DNA of 64,000 nucleotides from Dryocola sp032000125 (GCA_032000125.1 DAMALH010000015.1:1-64000), one strand, 5' to 3'. Positions 33,795 through 43,839 are shown, counted from the stretch's first letter. The notes: generated by a model not told the origin, from the sequence alone. Program-made: numbers and translations.

Positions 33795-35849
33795 CTAAGG
33801 ACGGCTGGCGGTCGGCACGCCGAGGCGCTTGAGAATATCGACAAAAACAGAAGGTTCCTTTTTGTTAAACAGCAGCCAAAGGCGATGACGTGCCCGCGTC
33901 ATCGCGACATACAATAGCCGCCGCTCTTCCGCATCCGGATAGGCTTCCGGCTGCGGCAATAGTGCCTGTTCCATCACCGATTCTCTGGCCGCGGCCGGGA
34001 AGCCATCTTTGCCCTGCTGTAATCCCAGTACGATAACGTAATCCGCCTGCTGCCCTTTGCTGGCATGGATGGTCATAAAATCAATATTGAGCTTTGGCCA
34101 GCGCGTCGCCGCCTTTTCAAGGCTCGACGGACGCAGATGATGATAACGAGCAAGCACCAGGATGCGTTGCTCTGGTTTAGCGTAGCCGCTTAGCTTATCG
34201 AGAAGGTTGTCGAGCTGCTCATCTGCCAGCAGCGTAACCGATTTTTTATCCCCTTTTGACAGGCTGTTTAACGGCTTAGCAAGCTGGTTCGGGTTCTGCT
34301 GAATAAAATTATTGGCAATCTCACCGATGCGATCGTTAAAACGATAGGTGGTATCCAGCGCGCACCGGTCGCCTTCGCCGAAATGATGCGCAAACGCCGT
34401 GGTGAGGGCCATTTCCGCGCCGCTGAAACGGTAGATAGCCTGCCAGTCATCCCCTACGGCATAAAGAGAGGTATGAGAGTTCTGCCGACGAAGCGCTGCC
34501 AGTAACGCGGCGCGCTGCGGTGAGATATCCTGGAATTCATCCACCAGAATGTGTTTCCAGGGGCTAATAAAACGCCCTTTCTCCAGCACGTTGATCGCCT
34601 GGTGAATTAGGCCTGAGAAATCTACCGCCTCTTCGGCTTTGAGCGCGCTCTTCCAGGTTTTCAATAAGGGAGCCATCAGCTTCACACGCTTTGAAAACAG
34701 GTCGCGCACCTCTTCCGGGCAAGCAGAAATCATATCCGCCTGCGAACCGCCATGCATACGCATCAGCCCTAACCAGCGGTCAAGCCTGCTGGCCAGACGT
34801 TTGGCTAAACGTTCATCCTGCCAGTATTCGCCTTCGGGCACGTCCCATTCGAGCTCTTCGCTTAGCCACTCTCGCCACCCTTTTGCGTGGGCTTTTTTCT
34901 CACGGCACTGCTGTCGCCAGCTTTCAATTAAAAGCCGGTGCCGGGCGGCCGTGTCCGATTCCAGCTCGCTGATACGCGGCGATTTTCGCCCGCCCTGCTG
35001 AATAATATGCAGCGCAAGCGCGTGAAAAGTGCGTGCGGTTATTGCATCCGTGTGCAGGCGTTCAGCAATTCGCTGATCCATTTCCCGGGCCGCCTGGCGT
35101 CCAAAGGCAAGCAGTAAAATTTGATCCTCCGTTGCCTCGCCCCGTTGCAGTAGCCAGCCTGCACGCGCTACCAGTACTGAGGTTTTGCCGCTCCCCGCTC
35201 CCGCAAGTACCAATAACGAATCTTCCCCGTTGACCACAGCGCGCGCCTGAGAAGGGTTAAGCGGAGAGCTTTCCACCTGCTGGAAAAAATCAGCATATTT
35301 TTCCAGCATGCGATCGGTATACTCCGCGTTACGCTCCCCACGCCGCCTGTCGCCCTGCTCCAGCCAGGCCTTGCAGCTAAGCCAGGCTTCACGGCAATTT
35401 TCAAACTCTTCAAGCCTTGCCAGCGGCAGAGGCAACGCCGCAAAAGCGGCTTTGACATTCTCCTGTAGTGCTTCCATGTCGCTGCGCTTAAACCATTTTT
35501 CCTGCAGCGTGCGCCGGGTAATTTCGGCGTACTGCTCATTGAGCACCCCGGCTGCGACTTCACTCATCTCCACGCTCCATGCCTGCCACAGCGTGTCCAG
35601 ATGATGATAAAAGCGCTGCGTTTCGTTCCACTCCGTGCCGTGCAGGCGCACGACTTTATCTTCCGGCAACACAAACTCCAGCTCACCCCAGACCAGGCCG
35701 CGCTTGACGTTTATCGCCACAAGTTGATTAAACGGAATAAGGTATTCGTGACGATCGCCCTTCACCTCCACGCCCGCACTGAGTAGCTTCACACGGTTGT
35801 AAGGATGCTGAGCCAGGTGTTTACCAAGGGAGGTCGCTTTGAGTTCCAT
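33795..35849 (-). CDS. helD: DNA helicase IV
   Basis: HelD is a 3'-5' superfamily I helicase linked to the RecF recombination pathway. The 684 residues match E. coli. It has an N-terminal accessory region (1-190), Walker A AGAGSGKT at 216-223, the UvrD-like motif VDEFQDISP, and the C-terminal motifs VTLLADEQ and YVAMTRARHRLWLL. Confidence 0.96.
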   Translation of the reverse strand: MELKATSLGKHLAQHPYNRVKLLSAGVEVKGDRHEYLIPFNQLVAINVKRGLVWGELEFVLPEDKVVRLHGTEWNETQRFYHHLDTLWQAWSVEMSEVAAGVLNEQYAEITRRTLQEKWFKRSDMEALQENVKAAFAALPLPLARLEEFENCREAWLSCKAWLEQGDRRRGERNAEYTDRMLEKYADFFQQVESSPLNPSQARAVVNGEDSLLVLAGAGSGKTSVLVARAGWLLQRGEATEDQILLLAFGRQAAREMDQRIAERLHTDAITARTFHALALHIIQQGGRKSPRISELESDTAARHRLLIESWRQQCREKKAHAKGWREWLSEELEWDVPEGEYWQDERLAKRLASRLDRWLGLMRMHGGSQADMISACPEEVRDLFSKRVKLMAPLLKTWKSALKAEEAVDFSGLIHQAINVLEKGRFISPWKHILVDEFQDISPQRAALLAALRRQNSHTSLYAVGDDWQAIYRFSGAEMALTTAFAHHFGEGDRCALDTTYRFNDRIGEIANNFIQQNPNQLAKPLNSLSKGDKKSVTLLADEQLDNLLDKLSGYAKPEQRILVLARYHHLRPSSLEKAATRWPKLNIDFMTIHASKGQQADYVIVLGLQQGKDGFPAAARESVMEQALLPQPEAYPDAEERRLLYVAMTRARHRLWLLFNKKEPSVFVDILKRLGVPTASRP

Positions 35850-35977
35850 TACGCTTTGTCTGCATCTGAAAGAAGTTGTCGCTAAGTTTACCCGTCGAAG
35901 GAATGACGCTCCAGAGTAAAAACGCGTTACAATTGCTGCGGTTATTTATTTAAGTCATCAACCAACGAAGAGTGCTT

Positions 35978-36424
35978 ATGCGTACGGTCCTTAATGTGTT
36001 GAACTTTGTACTGGGTGGATTCCTGACCACCCTCTCCTGGTTACTGGCCACGTTCGTCAGTATAATTTTTATTTTTACGCTCCCTCTGACCCGCTCCTGC
36101 TGGGAGATAACCAGGCTTTCCCTCGTGCCATACGGCAATGAAGCTATCCACGTTGACGAACTTAACCCGCAGGGTAAAAACGTGCTGATGAACACGGGCG
36201 GTACCCTGTTGAATATTTTTTGGCTGATCTTCTTCGGCTGGTGGCTTTGCGTGATGCATATCCTCACGGGTATAGCGCAATGCATTACCATCATCGGTAT
36301 TCCGGTAGGAATTGCGAATTTTAAAATCGCCGCCATTGCTCTGTGGCCCGTCGGTCGTCGCGTAGTGTCCGTCGAAACCGCACAAGCGGCACGTACTGCC
36401 AACGCGCAGCGTCGATTTCAGTAA
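35978..36424 (+). CDS. yccF: Inner membrane protein YccF
   Basis: A 148-residue membrane protein with about four helices in two YccF repeats (VLNFVLGGFLTTLSWLLA, and GGTLLNIFWLIFFGWWLC). The function is unknown. I chose the ATG at 35978, matching E. coli. It precedes yccS by 20 bases and is probably co-transcribed with it. Confidence 0.94.
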   Translation: MRTVLNVLNFVLGGFLTTLSWLLATFVSIIFIFTLPLTRSCWEITRLSLVPYGNEAIHVDELNPQGKNVLMNTGGTLLNIFWLIFFGWWLCVMHILTGIAQCITIIGIPVGIANFKIAAIALWPVGRRVVSVETAQAARTANAQRRFQ

Positions 36425-36444
36425 CGCACAGGAATGGCGTACTA

Positions 36445-38580
36445 ATGCTTAGCCCCTTACTTCACCGCTACATCCGGAACAGCGCCTGGCTTTACAACTT
36501 ACGTATTTTTATCGCCCTGACCGGTACGGCGGCCCTGCCCTGGTGGCTTGGAGAAGTCAAACTGACTATCCCATTAACGCTGGGTGTGGTGGCAGCGGCG
36601 CTTGCGGATCTGGACGATCGCCTGACCGGGCGCCTGCGGAATCTGCTGATTACGCTGGTAAGCTTTTTCATTGCTTCCGCATCCGTAGAGCTGCTGTTCC
36701 CCTGGCCGTGGCTGTTTGCGCTGGGGCTGATGTTGTCTACCAGCGGTTTTATCCTGCTGGGCGGGCTGGGCCAGCGCTACGCGACCATTGCGTTTGGTGC
36801 GTTGCTTATTGCTATTTACACCATGCTCGGCATCGCTTTGTTCGAGCACTGGTATCAGCAACCGTTGCTCCTGCTGGCGGGCGCCGTGTGGTACAACCTG
36901 CTTACACTAGCCGGGCATCTTATTTTCCCGATACGCCCATTGCAGGACAATCTGGCCCGCTGTTATGACCATCTGGCGGATTATCTGGAAATCAAAGCGA
37001 CGCTGTTTGACCCCGATATTGAAAAGGAGAGTCAGGCGCCAATGCTGGAGCTGGCGATGGCTAACAGCAAGCTGGTAACCACGCTGAATCAGACCAAAGC
37101 AACGCTGCTGACGCGCCTACGCGGCGACCGCGGGCAGCGAGGCACCAGACGCACTCTGCACTACTATTTTGTCGCGCAGGATATTCACGAGCGGGCCAGC
37201 TCTTCACATATTCAGTATCAGGCTCTGCGGGATAAATTTCGCCACAGCGATATTATGTTTCGTTTTCAACGCCTGCTAACGCTGCAATCCCAGGCCTGCC
37301 AGCAGCTTTCGCGCTCTATTCTTTTGCGCGTTCCCTACCAGCATGATGCCAGGCTAGAACGCGCCTTCACGCACCTTGAAGCTGCCCTTGAAAGGGTTGA
37401 TGTGGCAAAGTATGCCGCCGGCGAAATGAAGGCGCTGGGCTATCTGCTGAGTAACCTGCACGCCATTGACGCACAGCTCGCCACTATTGAATCCGAACAG
37501 GCTCTTGCCGCCCCGCAAAACGATATTGAAAACCGTCTTGCTGACGACAAGCTAACGGGATTTGGCGATATCTGGCTGCGTCTTACCCGTAATCTGACCT
37601 CTGATTCCGCCCTGTTCCGTCACGCCGTGCGCATGTCGGTGGTGCTTTGCGTGGGCTACGCTTTCATCCAGCTTACGGGATTGCAGCACGGTTACTGGAT
37701 CCTGCTTACCAGCCTTTTTGTCTGTCAGCCAAATTACAGCGCCACCCGCAGACGCCTCGCTTTACGTATTGCCGGCACGCTCGCCGGCGTGGCGATAGGC
37801 CTGCCCATCTTGTGGTTTGTCCCTTCGCTGGAGGGCCAGCTCATTCTGGTGGTTATCACCGGCGTATTATTCTTCGCGTTTCGTAACGTGCAGTACGCGC
37901 ATGCCACCATGTTTATCACCCTGCTTGTACTGCTGTGCTTCAATCTGCTTGGCGAGGGTTTTGAAGTGGCGTTACCCCGTGTGATAGACACGCTGCTTGG
38001 CTGTGCGATTGCATGGGCCGCGGTAAGTTTTATCTGGCCGGACTGGCGTTTCCGCCGCCTGTCGCAGGTTTTAGAACGCGCGTTTAACGCCAACTGCCGT
38101 TATCTGGACGCTATACTTGAGCAGTATCATCAGGGAAGGGACAACCGCCTTGAATACCGCATTGCTCGCCGCGATGCGCACAATCGCGACGCTGAATTTG
38201 CCTCGGTGGTTTCCAATATGTCTTCAGAACCCCGAGTCTCGCCTGAAACCCGGGAAACAGCGTTCCGCTTACTGTGTCTTAATCATACGTTTAACAGCTA
38301 TGTCTCAGCGCTGGGGGCGCATCGTGAGAAGATCGATAACCGCGAGATCCTGCTGCTGCTGGATGATGCTGTCTGTTACGTTGATGATGCGCTTCACCAC
38401 TTGCCAGCCGATGAACAGCGAGTGCAAGAGGCGCTCGCGGGGCTAGCGGAAAGAATTACTCATATCGATCCCGATCCTGAGACAAAAGAGCCGCTTGTGC
38501 TGCAGCAAATTGGGCTGCTGGTCTCTTTGCTGCCCGAAATAGCGCGCCTTCAGCAGCATATTGCCCACCATACCGATTAG
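36445..38580 (+). CDS. yccS: FUSC-family inner membrane transporter YccS
   Basis: A 711-residue protein with two sets of hydrophobic helices (about 20-170 and 400-530) separated and followed by cytoplasmic domains, the FUSC/AaeB-like layout associated with efflux of aromatic acids. Its substrate is unknown. The ATG at 36445 with AGGA upstream matches the E. coli start. The stop overlaps that of the convergent sxy by four bases. Confidence 0.93.
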   Translation: MLSPLLHRYIRNSAWLYNLRIFIALTGTAALPWWLGEVKLTIPLTLGVVAAALADLDDRLTGRLRNLLITLVSFFIASASVELLFPWPWLFALGLMLSTSGFILLGGLGQRYATIAFGALLIAIYTMLGIALFEHWYQQPLLLLAGAVWYNLLTLAGHLIFPIRPLQDNLARCYDHLADYLEIKATLFDPDIEKESQAPMLELAMANSKLVTTLNQTKATLLTRLRGDRGQRGTRRTLHYYFVAQDIHERASSSHIQYQALRDKFRHSDIMFRFQRLLTLQSQACQQLSRSILLRVPYQHDARLERAFTHLEAALERVDVAKYAAGEMKALGYLLSNLHAIDAQLATIESEQALAAPQNDIENRLADDKLTGFGDIWLRLTRNLTSDSALFRHAVRMSVVLCVGYAFIQLTGLQHGYWILLTSLFVCQPNYSATRRRLALRIAGTLAGVAIGLPILWFVPSLEGQLILVVITGVLFFAFRNVQYAHATMFITLLVLLCFNLLGEGFEVALPRVIDTLLGCAIAWAAVSFIWPDWRFRRLSQVLERAFNANCRYLDAILEQYHQGRDNRLEYRIARRDAHNRDAEFASVVSNMSSEPRVSPETRETAFRLLCLNHTFNSYVSALGAHREKIDNREILLLLDDAVCYVDDALHHLPADEQRVQEALAGLAERITHIDPDPETKEPLVLQQIGLLVSLLPEIARLQQHIAHHTD

Positions 38581-39191
38581 CGTCTGTGCCGTTGTTCGTA
38601 GCGGTTATACCAGTCTAACAGCTCCTGGCGCGTTACTGCCGGGAGCGCTGCTTCATGAATTCCTGAAATAGCACCGGCCAGAGCGAGCAGGATTTTTACG
38701 CCGACGAATTTCTTAACGCTACGCAGTTTGATCCATGAACGTCTGGCTCCGTAAGCCTGCAAAGTACGCAGGTCTGCAATTCCCGCCTCCCAGAGCCATA
38801 TTTCAATATTTACCGAAAGGTTGGGGAGATCCTTAAGCCGCCTTTGTGTTTTGCGCACCGATTTCTCACGGCGGGCATTGATGAGGGCGTCATGGGAAAG
38901 GCGCAGCAGCTTGTCCGGATTGCGCCAAAGCTCTTCATCGACCCGATAATAATTAAGAACGATGGGCCTTCCGCGCTTGTTGTAAATGAGCGGTGGTGCG
39001 GCTTTAGTGAAGAAATACGTTTCGCTTTCTTCGCATGCGCGCAGGTAGAGTTCACCTTCCGACACCATAGCAAATACGACGTTACCGATAGCGAGGCTGT
39101 AGCCACCGAACTGCGATCGATAGTCAATTTCCCCCAGCGGGGCGAGGTATTTTTTTGATTGATGAATCCTGTCATATGATTTGAATTTCAT
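38577..39191 (-). CDS. sxy: Competence regulator Sxy/TfoX
   Basis: Sxy works with CRP to switch on competence (CRP-S) genes; in E. coli its level is set by CRP and by mRNA structure. The 204-residue protein has the TfoX N-terminal domain (residues 1-105, with VFAMVSEGELYLRAC) and the TfoX C-terminal domain (LKDLPNLSVNIE... to IHEAALP). I chose the ATG at 39191 because AAGGA is seven bases away; other in-frame starts reach to 39284. It is divergent from sulA, as in E. coli. Confidence 0.93.
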   Translation of the reverse strand: MKFKSYDRIHQSKKYLAPLGEIDYRSQFGGYSLAIGNVVFAMVSEGELYLRACEESETYFFTKAAPPLIYNKRGRPIVLNYYRVDEELWRNPDKLLRLSHDALINARREKSVRKTQRRLKDLPNLSVNIEIWLWEAGIADLRTLQAYGARRSWIKLRSVKKFVGVKILLALAGAISGIHEAALPAVTRQELLDWYNRYEQRHRR

Positions 39192-39346
39192 GAACATGTC
39201 CTTAATTATCATGAAGTAACTACCGATTTTATTTTTTATCGGTTCCACTAACAGAACAATAATTAACCCGTCTGCTGGCTGCAATCACAATTTCACAATT
39301 AGGGGAAATACATAAAGAATTTGCGAGATGCTTTCAGAAATTTAGA

Positions 39347-39389
39347 TTGATCTTTGCTCGCTCAGGGATTACTGTATAAACATACAGTA
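39347..39389 (+). promoter_or_regulatory. sulA promoter with LexA SOS box
   Basis: TTGATC (39347-39352) and TACTGT (39370-39375) are 17 bp apart. The SOS box CTGTATAAACATACAG (39372-39387; CTGT-N8-ACAG inside a longer TACTGT/ACAGTA palindrome) covers the -10 and start region, so LexA would repress sulA tightly. Confidence 0.92.
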
Positions 39390-39410
39390 ACACATCAGGC
39401 GGGACTCACT

Positions 39411-39920
39411 ATGGACACACCTAACTATCGTACTCATGCTGGCAGCTACCCATCCGTTGCGCTTAGCTCGGCGGAATCCTTTACAGGAAACCCTGTTAGA
39501 GGATTGATTAGTGAAGTGGTTTACAGCGAAGATCAGCCATGGATGACGCAGTTCGTTTTATTACCTTTACTGCAACAGCTCGGTCAGCAGTCGCGCTGGC
39601 AGTTGTGGCTAACCCCTCAGCAGAAATTAAGCCGGCAGTGGGTGCAAGCCTCAGGGTTACCTCTTACGAAAGTAATGCAGGTGAGCCAGTTAGATCCAAT
39701 TTTTACGCTAGATGCTATGGTAAAAGCACTGCAGACTGGAAATTACAGCGTTGTTATTGGATGGTTATCTGAAGAATTGTCCGATGAAGAACATTTTCGC
39801 CTCTCAAACGCAGCCGAAAAAGGCAACGCTATCGGGTTGATTATGAGGCCAACCAGGACCTCAGGTTTCGGTTGCAGACCACGGGCCGGTCTAAAAATTC
39901 ATTCTAGTTTGTATCATTAA
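39411..39920 (+). CDS. sulA: SOS cell-division inhibitor SulA
   Basis: SulA binds FtsZ and stops ring assembly after DNA damage; Lon then degrades it. The 169 residues equal the E. coli length. The N-terminal 35 residues are divergent; the core LPLLQQLGQQSRWQLWLTPQ and TGNYSVVIGWL is highly conserved, and the C terminus ends HSSLYH, the Lon recognition tail. The start at 39411 directly follows the SOS promoter. Confidence 0.96.
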   Translation: MDTPNYRTHAGSYPSVALSSAESFTGNPVRGLISEVVYSEDQPWMTQFVLLPLLQQLGQQSRWQLWLTPQQKLSRQWVQASGLPLTKVMQVSQLDPIFTLDAMVKALQTGNYSVVIGWLSEELSDEEHFRLSNAAEKGNAIGLIMRPTRTSGFGCRPRAGLKIHSSLYH

Positions 39921-40278
39921 GTAAATTTGAGATAAATCCTGGCAATTTTTCTTCGAAAATCACAATGCCTTGTCATTTATCACGAATCCCCTGCGCAAGC
40001 CGCTTCTGACGCCGTTCTGAACGAAACGGCGTGGTTGAATTACAGGCAAACCTGTTACTAAATGTGTATGCAAGTCGTTTTTTTTCATATGCCTGACAGA
40101 GTTCACACTTGTAAGTTTTCAACTACGTTGTAGACTTTAGCTCGCCAGGGTTGCTCTTCATAACGCCGACTAATCGGTAGAGTAACAATTGAGCGTTAAC
40201 CCGGGCGAAGGATTTAACCCTGGGCTTTGACGATGTTTAAGGCTCATGGCCTATTTGGATGATAATGAGGCGCAAAAA
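39921..40278 (+). promoter_or_regulatory. ompA promoter and long 5' leader
   Basis: The region contains a CRP-like site TGCCTGACAGAGTTCACA (about 40090-40106) and a probable promoter TTGTAA...TAGACT (40109-40136). The leader of about 130 bases is closely similar to that of E. coli ompA, which forms hairpins that make the mRNA long-lived. An inverted repeat acgccgtt/aacggcgt at 40009-40032 lies upstream without a T run. No gene was found. Confidence 0.75.
40257..40274 (+). promoter_or_regulatory. MicA sRNA target at the ompA ribosome site
   Basis: GGATGATAATGAGGCGCA spans the Shine-Dalgarno GAGG. It differs at one base (T for C) from the E. coli sequence paired by MicA, and the change keeps a G-U pair. 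MicA represses ompA under envelope stress. Confidence 0.65.
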
Positions 40279-41358
40279 ATGAAAAAGACAGCTATCGCGA
40301 TTGCAGTGGCACTGGCTGGCTTCGCTACCGTAGCGCAGGCCGCACCGAAAGATAATACCTGGTATGCAGGTGGTAAACTGGGCTGGTCTCAGTACCACGA
40401 TACCGGTTTCTACGGTAACGGTTATGACGGCGGTATCGGCAACGGCCCTACCCACGAAAGCCAGCTGGGCGCAGGTGCCTTCGGTGGTTATCAGGTTAAC
40501 CCGTACGTTGGTTTCGAACTGGGTTATGACTGGTTAGGCCGTATGCCATACAAAGGCAGCGTTGATAACGGTGCTTTCAAAGCTCAGGGCGTTCAACTGA
40601 CTACCAAACTGAGCTACCCAGTAGCTGACGATCTGGACGTGTACACTCGTCTGGGTGGTATGGTATGGCGTGCAGACTCCAAAGCAGCTTACGCTAACGG
40701 TGCTGAAGGTCGTCTGAAAGACCACGACACTGGCGTTTCTCCAGTATTCGCAGGCGGCGTTGAGTGGGCTGTGACCCGCGACATCGCTACCCGTCTGGAA
40801 TACCAGTGGGTTAACAACATCGGTGATGCACAAACCGTTGGTACTCGTCCAGACAACGGCATGCTGAGCCTGGGTGTTTCTTACCGTTTCGGCCAGGAAG
40901 AAGCTGCACCAGTTGTAGCTCCAGCCCCGGCTCCAGCGCCAGAAGTACAGACCAAGCACTTCACTCTGAAGTCTGACGTGCTGTTCAACTTCAACAAATC
41001 TACTCTGAAACCAGAAGGTCAACAGGCACTGGATCAGCTGTACACTCAGCTGAGCAACCTGGATCCGAAAGATGGTTCTGTTGTAGTTCTGGGCTTCACC
41101 GACCGTATCGGTTCCGACCAGTACAACCAGAAACTGTCTGACCAACGTGCACAGTCTGTTGTTGATTACCTGATTTCTAAAGGTATCCCGGCTAACAAGA
41201 TCTCCCCACGCGGTATGGGCGAATCTAACCCGGTAACTGGCAACACCTGTGATAACGTAGCGCCACGCGCTAAACTGATTGATTGCCTGGCTCCAGATCG
41301 TCGCGTAGAGATCGAAGTTAAAGGTATCAAAGACGTTGTAACTCAGCCTGCGGCATAA
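40279..41358 (+). CDS. ompA: Outer membrane protein A
   Basis: OmpA is an abundant eight-strand outer membrane barrel tied to peptidoglycan by its C-terminal domain. The 359-residue precursor has the signal peptide MKKTAIAIAVALAGFATVAQA, the barrel (residues about 22-195), an APAPAPAPE hinge and the OmpA-like domain (about 215-350) with the two-cysteine pair in NTCDNV and LIDCLA. Codon choice is strongly biased to preferred codons, as expected of a very highly expressed gene. Surface loops are the most divergent part. Confidence 0.98.
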   Translation: MKKTAIAIAVALAGFATVAQAAPKDNTWYAGGKLGWSQYHDTGFYGNGYDGGIGNGPTHESQLGAGAFGGYQVNPYVGFELGYDWLGRMPYKGSVDNGAFKAQGVQLTTKLSYPVADDLDVYTRLGGMVWRADSKAAYANGAEGRLKDHDTGVSPVFAGGVEWAVTRDIATRLEYQWVNNIGDAQTVGTRPDNGMLSLGVSYRFGQEEAAPVVAPAPAPAPEVQTKHFTLKSDVLFNFNKSTLKPEGQQALDQLYTQLSNLDPKDGSVVVLGFTDRIGSDQYNQKLSDQRAQSVVDYLISKGIPANKISPRGMGESNPVTGNTCDNVAPRAKLIDCLAPDRRVEIEVKGIKDVVTQPAA

Positions 41359-41370
41359 GTTACCGTTATA

Positions 41371-41400
41371 AAAAAACCCCGCTTCGGCGGGGTTTTTTAT
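41371..41400. terminator. Bidirectional terminator between ompA and matP
   Basis: AAAAAACCCCGC-ttcg-GCGGGGTTTTTT is a strong stem with a TTCG tetraloop between convergent genes. Confidence 0.93.
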
Positions 41401-41444
41401 TGTCTGAAGAAAGTAAAAACGACGATAAACGCACGCAGAGAATT

Positions 41445-41897
41445 TTATTCTTTACCGAGCAGTGCCTGCAGATCCTGTTTGAGATCCGACATCCGGCTGG
41501 CGTATTTCTCTTTACGCTCCGCGTCTTCAATCAACTGCACTATCGTTTCCGAAAGGGTGCAGCCGCGACGCTGGGCAAGCCCTGCCAGCCGTTGCCAGAC
41601 CAGATATTCCAGATCGATTGATTTCTTGCGTGTATGCTGGTGCTCCGCATTAAAGTAGCGTTTACGGCGGGCACGGATAGTCTGCTTCATGCGATTATGA
41701 AGCACTGGGTTCATATGCTGTTCAATCCAGCTCAACACCTGTACAGGTTCATTTTCCAGCTTTAGCAGCGCATCTACGGCTTCTTTCGCCGCGCTGGCTT
41801 CGATGTACCGTGTAATGAGCTCACCTTCACGGTGTTTTTTCACCAGATATTTCCACTTCCAGCCGCTCTCGAGATTTTCTAACTGTTGATATTTCAT
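41445..41897 (-). CDS. matP: Macrodomain Ter organiser MatP
   Basis: MatP binds matS sites across the Ter region and keeps that part of the chromosome compact and near the divisome. The 150-residue protein has a helical N-terminal part, the ribbon-helix-helix DNA-binding region (KKSIDLEYLVWQRLAGLAQ, then RGCTLSETIVQLI) and a C-terminal coiled coil. I found no matS site in this window. Confidence 0.97.
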   Translation of the reverse strand: MKYQQLENLESGWKWKYLVKKHREGELITRYIEASAAKEAVDALLKLENEPVQVLSWIEQHMNPVLHNRMKQTIRARRKRYFNAEHQHTRKKSIDLEYLVWQRLAGLAQRRGCTLSETIVQLIEDAERKEKYASRMSDLKQDLQALLGKE

Positions 41898-42072
41898 CGC
41901 GATCTCAGTGTGACCCTGTAACCTTGTTCAGGATAACAGCTTTTCCCGCCTTCGCTCATCTGAAAAATGAAAGCTGTGAGCCGGATAAGCTTGTCAGCAA
42001 CCATTAACCGTGTGCTGCCCGGCCTATTCTTGTATAATCGCGCCTTTGACATCTGATTAATAAATAGCGACT

Positions 42073-43827
42073 TTGACGACTAATCGACTTGAATGGCGTG
42101 CCCTTGTTCCCGATACCGAGAGTTATCAGGAAATTTTTGCGCAGCCTTATGATACCGACTCTGCGCCCTTCTCTACCGTCCAGCCGCGCCTGTTTTACGG
42201 CCTGGAACAACTGAGCCAACCGATAGCCTCGGCCTCGCTGATGCTGGTAAAAGCCGCTGAGGAAGCCGGGTACCTTAACTTACTGGCCGCCGCTGCCCGC
42301 GAGGTCTGGCCGGCTGCCGAAACGCTGACCGGCGGTCATTACCTCATCAAAGGAAATCGGGTAACGTTACGTCCAGCCGCAGAAAGCGACACCGCTTTTA
42401 CAGGCAAGGGTGAAGTTGTTGTGGCTGATTGGGTCGAAACGGAGCAGCTTTTTGGCTGTGTGCGCCAGTTCGCGGGTGAAATCAGCCTGACGCCCGGCGC
42501 TATACACCGGGCAAACGGCGGCGTGCTGGTGCTCTCTTTACGAAGCGTATTGGCTCAACCTTTATTATGGTTACGTCTGAAACAGATGGTGACCCAGGGG
42601 CGTTTCGACTGGATTTCACCAGACGAGTCTCGCCCGCTGCCGGTGAGTATTCCTTCCCTGCCTCTGAAGCTGAAGCTTATCCTGGTTGGCGAGCGTGAAT
42701 CGCTGGCAGATTTTCAGGATATGGAGCCTGAGCTGGCCTCGCAGGCCATCTACAGTGAATTTGAAGAGAACCTTCAGATTGCCTCTGCTGATGACATCGC
42801 GCTCTGGTGTCAGTGGACCCATGCGGTTGCGACAGCAAAGGCTTTGCCTTCGCCGGGAGATGATGCCTGGCCCGTTCTGATTAGGGAAGCGGTTCGCTAC
42901 ACGGGCGATCAGGAAACGCTGCCGCTGTGTCCTCTGTGGTTAACCCGGCAGCTACGTGAAGTTGCCGCCTTTACAGAGGAAGCGACCTTTAGCGGTGAGC
43001 AGCTCACACAGATGCTGATTCAGCGCGAGTGGCGGGAAGGTTACCTGGCTGAACGTATGCAGGATGAAATTCTGCTTGAGCAAATCCTCATTGAAACCGA
43101 AGGCGAAATGGTCGGGCAAATCAACGCCCTGTCGGTTATTGAGTTCCCGGGCCACCCACGCGCGTTTGGTGAGCCTTCACGTATTAGCTGCGTCGTACAT
43201 ATCGGCGACGGAGAATTTACCGACGTCGAGCGTAAAGCTGAGCTGGGCGGCAATATTCACGCCAAGGGCATGATGATCATGCAGGCGTTTTTAATGTCCG
43301 AACTGCAGCTCGATCAGCAAATTCCTTTTTCTGCCTCAATCACATTTGAACAGTCATACAGCGAAGTGGATGGCGACAGCGCCTCTATGGCCGAGCTGTG
43401 CGCGTTAATCAGCGCCCTTGCGAATGTTCCGCTTTACCAGCACATAGCGATAACCGGTTCCGTCGACCAGTTCGGTCGCGTGCAGCCCGTTGGCGGACTG
43501 AATGAGAAAATTGAGGGGTTCTTCCGAATTTGCCAGCAGCGGGAATTGACGGGCCGGCAGGGCGTCATTATTCCTGCCGCCAACGTGCGTCATCTTTGTC
43601 TTCATCAGGATGTGCTGGATGCCGTAGAACAAGGCCAGTTCTCAATCTGGACCATCGATGAAGTGGCGGATGCGCTACCCTTACTAACGAATCTGCCATG
43701 GGATGGCGAAGGACAAAACACTCTGCTGCACGCGGTCCAGGAGCGTATCGCTCAGGCCAGTGCACAGGAAATCCGGCACCGATATCCGTGGCCACTGCGT
43801 TGGCTCAACTGGTTCAACCACAACTGA
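42073..43827 (+). CDS. lonH: Lon-like protease homologue LonH (YcbZ)
   Basis: A 584-residue protein whose C-terminal third is a Lon-type S16 peptidase domain: catalytic serine S436 in VDGDSASMAEL and the dyad lysine in GGLNEKIEGF. The N-terminal part is a diverged AAA-like region with no clear Walker A, so ATP dependence is doubtful. I read the start as TTG at 42073; the N-terminal alignment with E. coli YcbZ supports it. The fabA promoter lies 30 bases after the stop. Confidence 0.92.
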   Translation: MTTNRLEWRALVPDTESYQEIFAQPYDTDSAPFSTVQPRLFYGLEQLSQPIASASLMLVKAAEEAGYLNLLAAAAREVWPAAETLTGGHYLIKGNRVTLRPAAESDTAFTGKGEVVVADWVETEQLFGCVRQFAGEISLTPGAIHRANGGVLVLSLRSVLAQPLLWLRLKQMVTQGRFDWISPDESRPLPVSIPSLPLKLKLILVGERESLADFQDMEPELASQAIYSEFEENLQIASADDIALWCQWTHAVATAKALPSPGDDAWPVLIREAVRYTGDQETLPLCPLWLTRQLREVAAFTEEATFSGEQLTQMLIQREWREGYLAERMQDEILLEQILIETEGEMVGQINALSVIEFPGHPRAFGEPSRISCVVHIGDGEFTDVERKAELGGNIHAKGMMIMQAFLMSELQLDQQIPFSASITFEQSYSEVDGDSASMAELCALISALANVPLYQHIAITGSVDQFGRVQPVGGLNEKIEGFFRICQQRELTGRQGVIIPAANVRHLCLHQDVLDAVEQGQFSIWTIDEVADALPLLTNLPWDGEGQNTLLHAVQERIAQASAQEIRHRYPWPLRWLNWFNHN

Positions 43828-43838
43828 TCGGACTTGTT
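43822..43838. promoter_or_regulatory. FadR site of fabA
   Basis: AACTGATCGGACTTGTT is identical to the known E. coli fabA FadR site as I remember it, and overlaps the lonH stop codon region. FadR activates fabA here. Confidence 0.85.
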
Positions 43839-43839
43839 G

